From: Variovorax sp. J22P240
Lineage (GTDB): Bacteria; Pseudomonadota; Gammaproteobacteria; Burkholderiales; Burkholderiaceae_C
Length of the DNA stretch: 64,000 bases
Assembly (NCBI RefSeq): GCF_030316855.1
Contig: NZ_JASZYR010000001.1
Location: 1,390,640 to 1,454,639, forward strand
Reading direction: 5' to 3'
Shown here one piece after another: positions 35,001-45,314 of this stretch. The position numbers and the translations under genes are program-made. The stretch's first letter is position 1, and each line of letters starts with the position of its first letter. The notes under the pieces are model-generated. The model searched no databases and was not told where the DNA came from. It was given only the letters and a program-made list of their open reading frames with translations.

Positions 35001-36521
35001 GAGGCTGTGTGAAAACGGTTGAAGGACTCACGCAACTCGCCTAAGTTATGGCAACTCGTCAAGAGGGGTCACATGAAGCGATTCATCGAGGGAGAGGACC
35101 GAACTCAGGTCACCTTGCTGCCGGAGTGCCTCGAGGACTTCATCGCGGAGGACAACTCGGTCCAAGTGGTCGATGCCTTCGTCGACGAACTGGACTTTCA
35201 GGAACTCGGGTTCGAGGGTGTTCTCCCCGCTTGCACCGGTCGGCCCGGCTATCACCCGGCCGTGCTGCTCAAGATCTACATCTACGGCTACCTCAACCGT
35301 ATCCAGTCCAGCCGGCGCTTGGAGCGTGAATGTCAGCGCAACCTGGAGTTGATGTGGCTGACTGGCCGGCTTGCCCCTGACTTCAAGACCATCGCCGACT
35401 TCAGGCGCGACAGCGGTAAGGGCATTCGCAACGTGTGCCGGCGCTTCATCGTGCTGTGCCGCGAACTGAAGCTGTTCTCTCAAGCCGTGGTCGCAATCGA
35501 CGGCAGTAAATTCAAGGCGGTGAACAGTCGAGAGCGCAACTACACCGAAGGCAAGCTCGCCCGTCGGGAGCGGGAAATCGAGACCAACATCCAGCGGTAC
35601 CTTGATGCGCTGGACACCAACGATCGCACTGGGCCGAGCGACTGGCTTGAGAAGACGGCGCGGCTGAGCGCCAAGGTGCACGATCTTCGGCAGAAGATGA
35701 AGGCGCTGCGCGGCATGCGCGAGCAAGTTCGGGCGGCGCCTGACGGCCAGGTCTCGCTGACCGACCCCGATGCCCGTGCAATGACCACACACAGCAATAC
35801 CGGCATGGCGATGGTCGGCTACAACGTGCAGGCGGCAGTCGACGGCAAGCACCACTTGGTGGTGGCCCATCAGGTGACGAACACGGGCAGTGACAGGGCC
35901 CAGCTCAGCAAGATGGCGCATGCGGCGCGCGAAGCCATGGGCAAGCCGCGCTTGAAGGCTATCGCAGACCGTGGGTACTTCAGCAGCGCGCAGATCAAGG
36001 CGTGCAGCGATGCGGGAATCGCAGCGTACGTCCCCAAGCCAACGACTTCCAACGCCAAGGCAGAGGGCCGGTTCGACAAAGCGGACTTCGTGTACATCGC
36101 TCGCGACGATGAATATCAGTGCCCCGCTGGGCAGCGCGCGATCTACAGGTTCACGCGCGAGGAGAGCGGCCTACAGATGCGCCGATACTGGACCAGCGCC
36201 TGCCCTGAATGTCCGATGAAGGCGCGCTGCACACCCAGTGACTACAGACGAATCTCACGATGGGAGCATGAAGACGTTCTCGAGGCAATGCAGCGACGCC
36301 TTGATCGCCAGCCGGATGCGATGTTGACGCGCAAGAAGACCATCGAGCACGTCTTCGGCACGTTGAAACTCTGGATGGGCTGGACGCACTTCCTGACGCG
36401 TGGCATCGAGAACGTGAGTACAGAGTTCAGCCTCAGCGTGCTCGCTTACAACCTCAAGCGCATCATCTCGATCTTGGGTATCGCCAAAACGATGAAGGCG
36501 GTGAGGCTGGCGGGTGGGTGA
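35001..36521 (+). mobile_element. IS1182-family element (left end seen, right end not found)
   Basis: GAGGCTGTGTGAAAACG at 35001-35017 resembles IS1182-family termini and lies about 55 nt before the transposase. I could not find a matching inverted copy after 36521; the best, near 36838 (CGCTTTTCACG), is weak. The right boundary is therefore given as the end of the transposase. Confidence 0.6.
35073..36521 (+). CDS. IS1182-family transposase
   Basis: 482 residues from ATG 35073 (MKRFIEGEDRTQVTLLPECL), the usual family start. It has the N-terminal DUF772-type domain (GRPGYHPAVLLKIYIYGYLNR) and a DDE catalytic domain: VVAIDGSKFKAVNS (first Asp), LKAIADRGYFSSAQIKAC (second Asp), KKTIEHVFGTLKLWMG (Glu). 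The C-terminal zinc-like cysteines (CPECPMKARC) are present. Apparently intact. Confidence 0.93.
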   Translation: MKRFIEGEDRTQVTLLPECLEDFIAEDNSVQVVDAFVDELDFQELGFEGVLPACTGRPGYHPAVLLKIYIYGYLNRIQSSRRLERECQRNLELMWLTGRLAPDFKTIADFRRDSGKGIRNVCRRFIVLCRELKLFSQAVVAIDGSKFKAVNSRERNYTEGKLARREREIETNIQRYLDALDTNDRTGPSDWLEKTARLSAKVHDLRQKMKALRGMREQVRAAPDGQVSLTDPDARAMTTHSNTGMAMVGYNVQAAVDGKHHLVVAHQVTNTGSDRAQLSKMAHAAREAMGKPRLKAIADRGYFSSAQIKACSDAGIAAYVPKPTTSNAKAEGRFDKADFVYIARDDEYQCPAGQRAIYRFTREESGLQMRRYWTSACPECPMKARCTPSDYRRISRWEHEDVLEAMQRRLDRQPDAMLTRKKTIEHVFGTLKLWMGWTHFLTRGIENVSTEFSLSVLAYNLKRIISILGIAKTMKAVRLAGG

Positions 36522-37307
36522 CCACCCTTTTATGCCGTAAACGGCCCCTTCCACCTCAAGTAAGCATCTCGGCCTCGCCGTACTACTGGACGACCACCAT
36601 GGCCGGCGATCGTCTACTGGCGCGGGTGTCCGCCATGGCGGCCGTTCCCACACAGGCTCCAGCGGTTGCAGTCCTTCCCTGCCGCCCGACGAACTCACGC
36701 TGTAGCGCCGAGTGCGGTCATTCAGGCGCCGCGAGCATCTCAGAATCTACGACCGGTCCCAAGGCATCACGGACATCGCCTGAGCGGCACCCCCTCACCG
36801 ACTGCCAACTCGGTTCCGAAGCCGGATCAAGCGGCCGCTTTTCACGTAACCAGAGTGGTAGTCCGGGCCCGGAGCAGACGTACGCCGACCTTAGTTCGAC
36901 TCCGCAAAGCGGACGCAGGCCAACGAAGCATTAGTTGTTAGCAGCTCAGGGCCGCGTCATTGGCGAAGGTAGCGGGCACTCTTTGACCTTCATGCGCCCT
37001 ATGCTCCCATTCCATAAGGCGTCTGTCACGCGAGAAGGCGCTGCAGCGCTTCTCTGGCGCGGAGCCTGATAGTCAGCTCGCTTGGGACGCGCAACCTGCC
37101 GGAAGGGCCCGGCGAATGGGCTAACTGCCGGCAGCCCGCAAGCCGACACCATAGCCAGCACCCATCTCCGAGACGGCGGCCTAGCGTTCGAGCTGCCCCT
37201 TGTGCCAAGGCCGCGGCTGGATCTGCGAAGACCACCCCGACCAGCTGAGCGCTCCGTCGCCCCGCACCCGCTTTGCGTTGAGGGTGGATCGGAGGTAGTC
37301 TCGGCGC
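36522..37307. other. Non-coding or decayed stretch between IS1182 and ABC binding protein
   Basis: No open frame with family character. Short open frames are GC-driven. Presumably IS right end and degenerate DNA. Confidence 0.4.
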
Positions 37308-38303
37308 ATGAATCCGCGTCCGGACGGCTTTGCACGCCGGCTCATCGTCCTCGGTGCGGCAGCCGGCATCGCGCTTGGCGTCTGGCCAGCCGACCGCCCG
37401 CGGCGCATCGGCTACATCTCGTTTTTTCCGCGGCCAAGCCTCGGCGTCGTGCCTATCTTCGATGCCTTTTTCGCCGGCATGCGCGACCAGGGTTACGAGG
37501 AGGGCCGCGACTATGTGATGGACTGGCGGCACACCGGGGGCAAGCCGGAGGGTTTCGACGCGCATGCCGTCGCAATGGTGGCGGACGGCGTTGACCTGTT
37601 CTGGTGTGTTACCACCGCCGCGGCGATGGCCGCGAAGCGAGCGACGAGCACGATTCCGATCGTGTTCTCGGGGGTGAGCGATCCCGTCACGAGCGGCCTG
37701 GTCTCGTCGTTGGCGCGCCCCGAGGGCAACCTCACCGGCCTGTCGGCCGTCGACGACGAGTTGCACGCCAAGAGGATCGAGTTGCTGCGCGAGTTGCTGC
37801 CGCAGGCCCGCGAGGTCGCGGTGCTCTGGATGCCCTTGATCGCCACGCACCAGACGGAGCTGACGCAGATCGAGGTGGTGGCGCCTCGGCTCGGCATCCG
37901 CATCCAGCGGGTCGAGCTGAACCGCGTCGAGGACATCGTGGCTGTCATCCCGCCACTAGCCCGCACGGGCACCGAGGCGTTGTTCATGCTCCCGGCGGGC
38001 TGGCATGTCTACTCGAGCGGCGAGCTGGTGGCCGCAGCGACGCAGGCGCGCCTGCCGTGCATTGGCACGGAGCGCTACCACCACGCCGGTGGCGCCTTGC
38101 TGACGTATGGGGCGGACATCGCTGCACTGGCGCGCCGCGCCGCCGGCTACGTCGACCGGATCTTCAAGGGCGCCAAGCCCGCCGACCTCCCAGTCCAGCA
38201 GCCGAATAGGTTCGAACTGCTGATCAACTTGAAGACCGCCCAGGCGCTCGGCGTCGCGGTTCCCAGAAGCCTCTTGCTGCGTGCCGACGAGGTCGTGCGC
38301 TGA
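37308..38303 (+). CDS. ABC transporter substrate-binding protein, ABC_sub_bind (PF04392) type
   Basis: 331 residues. A short hydrophobic leader (RLIVLGAAAGIALGV) precedes RRIGYISFF. FSGVSDPVTSGLVSSLARPEGNLTGL is the family hallmark, with KRIELLRELLPQAREVAVLW and a late YGADIAALARRAAGYVDRI. In other genomes this family sits with permease and ATPase genes; here none is near, so it is an orphan. Ligand unknown. Confidence 0.85.
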   Translation: MNPRPDGFARRLIVLGAAAGIALGVWPADRPRRIGYISFFPRPSLGVVPIFDAFFAGMRDQGYEEGRDYVMDWRHTGGKPEGFDAHAVAMVADGVDLFWCVTTAAAMAAKRATSTIPIVFSGVSDPVTSGLVSSLARPEGNLTGLSAVDDELHAKRIELLRELLPQAREVAVLWMPLIATHQTELTQIEVVAPRLGIRIQRVELNRVEDIVAVIPPLARTGTEALFMLPAGWHVYSSGELVAAATQARLPCIGTERYHHAGGALLTYGADIAALARRAAGYVDRIFKGAKPADLPVQQPNRFELLINLKTAQALGVAVPRSLLLRADEVVR

Positions 38304-38903
38304 GAGGCTGCGGGGCGCTTTGACCGCCGGCCTCTTCGCCTGCAGCCGACTGTCGCGAAGGTCGACTCCTGGCCGCGAGTACCAGTTCGCGGCCATGCCT
38401 GTCAGCTGACCTTCGGCGTGCTCGCTCAGTTGGCCGAGGACTGCTATCGGCAAGCTTGACGAACAGGAAGTCACGGCCATGAACGGTCCTTGGGTCGCGC
38501 CAATCGTGCGGCGGGTCAAGACCGACTCAGGTCGTTCAACGGCGCGAACCGAGCTGGCGGTTTCAACCCATCGCCGTCCCTAGCGCCTTAGACAAGCAGA
38601 CATAGCCTGAGCTATGCCCCGAAATTGAGGGGTGCGCCGCGAAAGCCGACCGTCAACAAGGCGGCCCGACCACAGCGCTTCAACCCCTACAAGGCCACAA
38701 GTTAAGCCCGACGAGCGAAACTGCGCCTCTCGCACGGCTATGGCCAGACTACAAGTCGGCTCAATCGTCTTATTATATCTGCGGGTAATAAAGCTCAGCG
38801 AAAAAAGTGAGAGCACTGCTTTAGAAGCGGACTTTAGAAACCAGGTGGGGATAAATGTCCGCAACCCTGCCCTAGGATTGTTCCGCGATTGGATTTTTCT
38901 TTT
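38304..38903. other. Gene-free, partly AT-rich stretch
   Basis: From about 38750 the DNA becomes AT-rich (TTATTATATCTGCGGGTAAT), unlike the flank. No supported gene. Confidence 0.4.
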
Positions 38904-38908
38904 TTCTA

Positions 38909-39304
38909 TTAGCCCTTTACTTCGCAAGGCCTAAAGACGCGGAGCTTTTTAAGCCTCTTATAGTTAGCAAATAGCAGGGAAAGATATGAATTGAATTCTC
39001 GCCAGGTTGCAATGTAATGAATGGCCGATGGTGATTTCGTCCGAGTTGACTGCTCGATATGTTGATGACAACCCTGCTCGTCTTCAACGTATCTGCCAAG
39101 ACCTTCGCTTCGGCGTTGAGCGAAATTGTTGACGGGCAACGCGACCGCTTTAGCGTCTGACAGGAGCAAGCGGTGAGAGTGGCCTGCTGCCCGACCGTTG
39201 TCTTGGAAGCCGACTAGCCATGGCTCAATATTGAAACGGCGCAGTGGCTCAAGCTTCAACGGCACCCGCATCGTATGTCCAATTCCCTCTTCAAACGCCG
39301 CCAA
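38909..39304 (-). CDS. Uncertain small ORF downstream of the RHS gene (possible immunity protein)
   Basis: Up to 131 residues with a TTG start at 39304, or 120 from an internal ATG. It follows the RHS gene by 73 nt on the same strand, where immunity genes of RHS toxins are usual, and shares the AT-richer composition. No family recognised and no clear ribosome site, so it may be decayed or chance. Confidence 0.3.
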   Translation of the reverse strand: MAAFEEGIGHTMRVPLKLEPLRRFNIEPWLVGFQDNGRAAGHSHRLLLSDAKAVALPVNNFAQRRSEGLGRYVEDEQGCHQHIEQSTRTKSPSAIHYIATWREFNSYLSLLFANYKRLKKLRVFRPCEVKG

Positions 39305-39377
39305 TGCAGGTTATCCAGTGCGGCGATCGATGCCTCTCAGAAGCAATGGTCGGTGGCCGCCGAATTCCAGGCCCATG

Positions 39378-42300
39378 CTACTTTTTGTAAAAGAACTCGG
39401 GACACCTAGGCGCGCCGGGCGGCCTTACCGGAGTTAGCGAAATGTAACCAAAAGGAGCACTATCAAAACTGACATAGCCCGTGGTCGAGCTATATACATT
39501 GGCCGACCGGCTAAATGCGCCACTAAATTGGTTCAAATATCTAAAAAAGAAATTTACAGACAAAGCACTGTTAACAATTAAGCGATCCTCAGCGCTATAG
39601 CCCGGGTATTTTCGCTTTAGTCTTTCGTATTGAGCAACACGCTCAAAGCCTGCAGCTATCTTTTCCGAATCAGTTGCTGTAATAGTTTGCCCCCCTTCTG
39701 GAATCAAACCTCCGCTGACCCATGGAGCTAAATTGTTCGAGCCAATGCTTTCAAAAGCTTCGGTTGAGCAAACCTGTGTCGCCGGCGGGACGGCAGCTAC
39801 CGGAAATGGCTGAGCTTGCGGCCCGCCGGGCACATCACCTCCACCACCACCTCCCCCACCCCCAGGACCACTAGGGCCACCCGTAGGGTCAGCAGGCCCA
39901 GAAGCGTCAGGGTAACAAACTCTCTCTACCCAAGTTCCACCTCCCGGCCCAAGATCCGCGCCAGTATCCGGGTCTTTAACATGGGCTTCAAAATTCGACT
40001 TCTGAACTTCGTAACACAGCAGCCCGTTAGGATCGGAAGCGTTAATGGGATCGTTCCGCACATACGCGTACAGGTTTAGGCTTTGAGGATCTGCGAAACG
40101 GTACGCTCCCTTTGCAAGCGGATCAACTTGGATAAATCTACCTTGCTGCGAGCTGTAAAATCTATTCACCGCATAATCAAGCCCGCTGCCAAGGCCCCTG
40201 TCGTAGCTAGCAAACCTTCGTGTGTTGTCTGAGCTCAAAACCGGCTCCGTACCATACGAGTACGGATTTTGATCCTCAACAACATTTCCAGCGCCATCTG
40301 TTACGAGCCGCGTACCCAGAAGCCTGTCCGGCTGATGGTAAGTAATCTTTTCCCAGCGCGACAAGACGGGCGAAGAAGTTGCAAGCAGGCGTTCCCCCAA
40401 ATAGAGGTAGCTCTTTTGCCACTTCATTGTCGCAGTGCTGGCGTCAGGTTCATATTCAGCGATAACATGTCCATTGTCCCAAACATAAACCTTGGATTGC
40501 CACGCACTTGCGGAAGATAGACGAAAAGATGCCGCCACTCTTTGCCTGCCAATTCCATAAGTAAACTTTTCGATAGCGGAACCGCCGTCGTCTGTTATTT
40601 CAACCAAGCGACCCGCGGCATCGTAAATATAGCGCTGAAAGGCACCATCTCGACGAAGTGAACGGACCAGATTGCCTTCGTCGTCGTATGCAAATCCAGC
40701 GGTGATTATACGATTGGTGCCTGCGTCGTAAGTAATTCCATCGAGGCCATCTTGATTTTCCGGACGCTCCGGCCCGTTGCACGGAAGCGGCACACAAATA
40801 TCAAACGCCTTTGAGCGCGTCCGATTCCCGTTTGAGTCATATGCATATTCCTGAGTGCCAGACGCTAAGGTTACCTTTGCCAGCCGACCTAACGCGTCAT
40901 ATTCATATTGTCGGTTGACAGAACTATTTAGATTGTTAACAAGGTCCACAAGTCGTCCCGTTACCCCGGGCTTGTTGCGGTGAACATATCCATATGAAAT
41001 ATCCAGAGGCGAGGCCCCGCTTGCACTCAGGACTCGCTGACGACTCAATAAGCCGTTTAGAAGCGAAAATTCGTAGCTTTCAACAAATCCGCTGACTCCC
41101 GGATTAACGTTTAGTCGAGTCATTTGCGACTCGGCATTATACGAGATAGCAGAGGCCTCAACGATGGGAGTCAAAATGCCTAGACGAAATATCTTCAAGG
41201 CGCGAGTGCGGCTTGCAATGTCATATTCTGTCCCAATAGCCAGCTTCATTCGGCCGACAGCATAAGGATCAGGGTGGATGACGGCCTGAACCCGGCCAAG
41301 GGGATCATTGACAGTTTCAACGATGAGGGGATAGTTTTCGAATCCAGAAAAGAGAGACTTCGTGTATCCGATGAGCCCTTGGTTATCATAGCCGTACTCA
41401 ATGCTGTAACTCCCAGATCCTGCTTTCCAAAGCCGAGTCTTGTCATCGCTAGCCATATAACTGAACGTCACAGGCGCCGTTGGCGCAATGGTCGAAGCGT
41501 TGGCAGCATCTCCGATGTCATACGCCACAGAGCGAAGCCTGTTTAGTGGATCGCTTCCATAATCCCAAACTGTTTTTACGCCACGGGCGTCCGTACGAGC
41601 CCTAGGATTACCGCGTTCGTCGTAAATAAAAAAGTCACTAAAAACTCCGCCGGCACCGACGTACTTTCCCGCCCCATTCAATGTAGCATTTTTTTCCGGT
41701 AGGCGTTGACCAATTGTGCGTCCCAGCGAATCGTACGAGAAGCGCGTCGCTTGATTGCCGCGCTTCACCTCTACCAATTGATCGAAAGCATTAAAGCTAT
41801 ATCGAGTAGCGATATTCCCAGCTTCGAAAACCGAGCCGTTTCCGCTGCCGACGGGCTCGACGACCTCTGCGACGCGTCCTAACGCGTCATAGCGCATCCA
41901 GCGCTCCCTGCCCCACGTGTCCATGCTACGGACCGTTTGACCAAGCTCGGAAGACGCAGAGCTGGGGCGCTCAGTCTTCTCGTTGTAAAGGTTAAATACT
42001 GCATTGTTCCCGTCGGGCGTCTTTAGGGAAACTAAGCGGCCAAGCGTATCGTAAGATTTCTCACTGATTGCAACCACTTGTTCTGTAGCGCTCCAACCAC
42101 AATCTGGATTCCCGGCGGTACAGTCGTCAGCTAAAATTAATGCAGCGCCGTAGCGTGCGCCGCCGGCCGCTTTAATCGCCAAGCGCCGGTTGCGGTCGCT
42201 CAGCAACATTCCATTCTCATATGTCCAAGTGCAGTCCGGATTGGTTGGCGTGCAGTTATCGACCAGCCTTATCTCTCCATGATTATGTGCGCCGTTGTAT

Positions 42301-45300
42301 GCGTTGATCGCGAGACCTGGGTCTCGAGTGCTAACCAACATTCGGTTGACGTCGTAGGTCCAGGTGCAATCGGGATTGTCCGGCGCACACCGGTCATGAA
42401 GTTGTAGCAACCCGTGTGGCTGAGCGCCATCCCACGCATTGACAGCGAGCGAGGGATTGCGTGCACTAACAAACATGACACGCGGTCGAGATAAATCGGA
42501 AGCGAAGGGCCTGCTTTGCTTCCACGGCCGCTTAATTGAATCGTACGAAAACGTCTGGATGTTCCATTTCTCGGCGTCGCTGCTATCAGACCTAATTCCG
42601 ATCTCCCGCGCCATGCCTAGTCCGTTAAAACGCGTTCTCACCGCAGAGCCGACGGCTCCGGAAGCGCTAACTCGCGTTTCGGTGATGCTCATCGCAGCAT
42701 CGTCATATTCATAACGGATTTCGGCATCGAAATTAGTAATCGATCCCGGCATCTTTTGATACATGTGCTCGATTCTCGAGCTTGTCGCTGAATAGTCGAG
42801 ATTGACGCGTGCGCCGTTTTCGTCCGTCATCGAACGCGGTAGGCTCGTGTAGTAGTAGTAGGTCGCGGAAGTCGTCACCCTGTCGGAAGCTAAATCTTTT
42901 CCTCCACGAATAGTGGTTATCGGAAAGGCGTATTGCGTCGCGCGATCGTACGCGTAACTTATCTCATCGCAACAACTGCTCCCCACAATTGCGACAAGGT
43001 TACCAGCGATGTCGTATCGGAAGGTCTGAGTCAGCCCGCCAGCGCGATGAACGGCATCGGCGTAGCGGGTGATTTGAGTAACATTGCCCCGGTAATCTGT
43101 GGCCGGATCAAATGGACCTTCCCAGTGGGCAGCCTCACATTCATCTTGACAAGGTGGGTGGCGTGTCGGATCGCATACCCTATGGCAAACTTCGGGAATC
43201 CACACTCTAGCTTCCGGGTTATACCTGTCACTGTGTTGGATAATTCCCGGCGTTGGTCCCAAAGACTGCTTGTCGTATGTATATTCTGCGCGCGACACCA
43301 GGGTGGGGCTGGCTTTGCCGTCATACTTTTCCACTGATTTAGTGAGGTTGAATACGTGATTCTTTTCGTAAAGAGGATCAGACTCGTAATCAATGTGGGT
43401 TCGGCGAAGTACGCTTATGTTTGAGTCGAGAAAATCATACTCAATGACGTCGGTGATTTGATTGTGTTTCTCGCCGAAGCCATACTCGACGGTCCTCTTT
43501 TGGTTTTTTTCATCAAACAAATCTCTACGTTTCAAACGCGGCCCGTCAATGCTCGGCTCCCAGGCAAATTTGGTTACTCCGACTGTCAAATCATGGTCAT
43601 CGTAGTTCGTAAGGCTTATAACTTGTCCCTCTTTTGATATTGCAAGAATCTTGGAGTTGTCTGGAGAAGTGGTTTTCGTACACATCTCATTTAACGGATC
43701 GTTTGGCAAAGTAGGATCGCAAGGACCGACCGAAAAATGAGTCACCGCCGCCGAACTGTTCTCGCCGCCCTCCCACCATTCGCTCATGCTTCTATAGCTA
43801 AACGTTTCCGCCGGTTCTCTGAAGCCGAGCTCGATGTTTCCCGGTGTGGAACCGTATACAACCTCACGTGTCGCGAGACCTGGGCCTACCGTCCCCTGCT
43901 CATTGGATGGTCCAGTGAAAGTCATGCCGCGCCTCTGACTCACTTTACGCAGGACGCCCTCGTCCGAATAAGAGTCTTTGTCTGCGAACCAGTATCCTGT
44001 CGACGTGCCGGGGTAGTAGAGAGCGTCAATTATGCTCACTACGCTGGATAGCCTGTTACTCCACCAGAGCCTTACGTCTCTGTAATGCATCCGAATGAGA
44101 TTATTTCCGTCCGGCCCCGTTATTGCGGTTAAATGGTCTGTTGCGTCGTACGTGAAACTAGTATTGCGCCCAAGCGTGTCCGTTATAATTTCAATGTTCG
44201 GACCTTTGTTTTCCCGATAGGCGACGGTGATATAATTGCCGTTGACATCAGTAATTTGCGTCGGGTAAATTCCATTATCGTAGCCCTGATTTCCGGAGGC
44301 GGTATAGACGACCACCGTGCCGTTGGGGTATTTAAGCTGGGCATCAGTAATTCCCCAGTTGCGGTTGGGAATTGTGACCGTCCCACTAATTAACGTACCA
44401 TCGTCGCAACGCACTTGATGAACTCTTGAACCATCGGGCCTCTCCACGGTTCCGATGACGCCGCACATATGGCGGGTCCCATCAGAATCGGTCAACAAAT
44501 ACAATTTGGTTGTAGCCCCTTCTGCGATCCTGACGAGTTTGCCAAACCCTAGAGACCAGCCTGGGGCCGGCCACCCAAAATCGGGATCATATATCAAGCC
44601 CACGTCGCCTACATTCCAAATATGCGCGTTATACGTAAGAGTGAGATTGACATCTATTCCACGTCCCCGAAGATCTAAAATTGGAATCGGAAGCGTAAAA
44701 TTGCCACTGCCGAGATTCTCCGCTGCCTCCCAAACGGCGCGGGGCACCCCGACAAAGGCGGAATAAGAAAGACTTCTGCCACGATGGTTTTTTGGACCAA
44801 ATGCTGAGCCGATGTTGCTTTCGTCCCAACCGGTCCCAGAATCTTCATTGCGCGCGCGCGCAGGAGGCGCCGATTCACCGGCGGTACGCTGGTTGTTTGG
44901 GGCTAGCGGGCTTAACGCCATCCCGGCTGTTTGAAGTGCCTTTACCGTGACGGCCACAGTCTGATGCTTGCCTCGTCGATCGGTTGCCGTCACTCGGAAA
45001 ACGCCCGGATTTCGCGGCGTGAAACGACCTTCCGGTCCAATTGGGGTTAATTTGTTAGAGGAGTCGCGCGCAGTCCAAATCACCGTCGCTCCACCGACGT
45101 GCCGGCCACTTCTATCCAAACCTACTGCCGAGAAAATAATGCTTGAATTCTGTTCAACGATGGCTTTTGAGGGGTATATACGAATTCGTCTTATGCTTGC
45201 GTCACGTTCAGACTGTTGCTCCTGAGGAGTCTGTACAGTCACGGAATGCGCTTGTATACACCATATCGCTGTGAACAGACAAAGACTATTGAAAAGCGTG

Positions 45301-45314
45301 GAGGCTTTCATCAT
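39378..45314 (-). CDS. Exported RHS-repeat protein with Ig-like domain, beta-trefoil-like insertion and variable C-terminus
   Basis: 1978 residues. Sec signal about 1-23. Residues about 40-125 look like a bacterial Ig (Big) domain (GGATVIWTARDSSN...FRVTATDRRGKH). RHS/YD repeats run from about 200 to 1760 (YDALGRV, YDSLGRT, YDNQGLIGY, YIYDAAGRLVEI). At about 945-1077 three units of about 43 residues interrupt them, each with LA(V/I)(N/K)A-x-GA and NPDC-x-W, resembling a ricin-type beta-trefoil. The RHS core ends at RFIQVDPLAKGAYRFADPQS and SDPNGL; the last about 215 residues have a poly-Gly linker and an unrecognised domain. AT-richer than the backbone, so acquired. Secreted toxin or surface protein. 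Confidence 0.85.
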   Translation of the reverse strand: MMKASTLFNSLCLFTAIWCIQAHSVTVQTPQEQQSERDASIRRIRIYPSKAIVEQNSSIIFSAVGLDRSGRHVGGATVIWTARDSSNKLTPIGPEGRFTPRNPGVFRVTATDRRGKHQTVAVTVKALQTAGMALSPLAPNNQRTAGESAPPARARNEDSGTGWDESNIGSAFGPKNHRGRSLSYSAFVGVPRAVWEAAENLGSGNFTLPIPILDLRGRGIDVNLTLTYNAHIWNVGDVGLIYDPDFGWPAPGWSLGFGKLVRIAEGATTKLYLLTDSDGTRHMCGVIGTVERPDGSRVHQVRCDDGTLISGTVTIPNRNWGITDAQLKYPNGTVVVYTASGNQGYDNGIYPTQITDVNGNYITVAYRENKGPNIEIITDTLGRNTSFTYDATDHLTAITGPDGNNLIRMHYRDVRLWWSNRLSSVVSIIDALYYPGTSTGYWFADKDSYSDEGVLRKVSQRRGMTFTGPSNEQGTVGPGLATREVVYGSTPGNIELGFREPAETFSYRSMSEWWEGGENSSAAVTHFSVGPCDPTLPNDPLNEMCTKTTSPDNSKILAISKEGQVISLTNYDDHDLTVGVTKFAWEPSIDGPRLKRRDLFDEKNQKRTVEYGFGEKHNQITDVIEYDFLDSNISVLRRTHIDYESDPLYEKNHVFNLTKSVEKYDGKASPTLVSRAEYTYDKQSLGPTPGIIQHSDRYNPEARVWIPEVCHRVCDPTRHPPCQDECEAAHWEGPFDPATDYRGNVTQITRYADAVHRAGGLTQTFRYDIAGNLVAIVGSSCCDEISYAYDRATQYAFPITTIRGGKDLASDRVTTSATYYYYTSLPRSMTDENGARVNLDYSATSSRIEHMYQKMPGSITNFDAEIRYEYDDAAMSITETRVSASGAVGSAVRTRFNGLGMAREIGIRSDSSDAEKWNIQTFSYDSIKRPWKQSRPFASDLSRPRVMFVSARNPSLAVNAWDGAQPHGLLQLHDRCAPDNPDCTWTYDVNRMLVSTRDPGLAINAYNGAHNHGEIRLVDNCTPTNPDCTWTYENGMLLSDRNRRLAIKAAGGARYGAALILADDCTAGNPDCGWSATEQVVAISEKSYDTLGRLVSLKTPDGNNAVFNLYNEKTERPSSASSELGQTVRSMDTWGRERWMRYDALGRVAEVVEPVGSGNGSVFEAGNIATRYSFNAFDQLVEVKRGNQATRFSYDSLGRTIGQRLPEKNATLNGAGKYVGAGGVFSDFFIYDERGNPRARTDARGVKTVWDYGSDPLNRLRSVAYDIGDAANASTIAPTAPVTFSYMASDDKTRLWKAGSGSYSIEYGYDNQGLIGYTKSLFSGFENYPLIVETVNDPLGRVQAVIHPDPYAVGRMKLAIGTEYDIASRTRALKIFRLGILTPIVEASAISYNAESQMTRLNVNPGVSGFVESYEFSLLNGLLSRQRVLSASGASPLDISYGYVHRNKPGVTGRLVDLVNNLNSSVNRQYEYDALGRLAKVTLASGTQEYAYDSNGNRTRSKAFDICVPLPCNGPERPENQDGLDGITYDAGTNRIITAGFAYDDEGNLVRSLRRDGAFQRYIYDAAGRLVEITDDGGSAIEKFTYGIGRQRVAASFRLSSASAWQSKVYVWDNGHVIAEYEPDASTATMKWQKSYLYLGERLLATSSPVLSRWEKITYHQPDRLLGTRLVTDGAGNVVEDQNPYSYGTEPVLSSDNTRRFASYDRGLGSGLDYAVNRFYSSQQGRFIQVDPLAKGAYRFADPQSLNLYAYVRNDPINASDPNGLLCYEVQKSNFEAHVKDPDTGADLGPGGGTWVERVCYPDASGPADPTGGPSGPGGGGGGGGGDVPGGPQAQPFPVAAVPPATQVCSTEAFESIGSNNLAPWVSGGLIPEGGQTITATDSEKIAAGFERVAQYERLKRKYPGYSAEDRLIVNSALSVNFFFRYLNQFSGAFSRSANVYSSTTGYVSFDSAPFGYISLTPVRPPGAPRCPEFFYKK

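Noticed and set aside
36830..36860. Right inverted repeat of the IS1182 element
   Set aside because: CGCTTTTCACGTAACC matches the left end only in part and lies over 300 bp beyond the transposase; not good enough to set a boundary.
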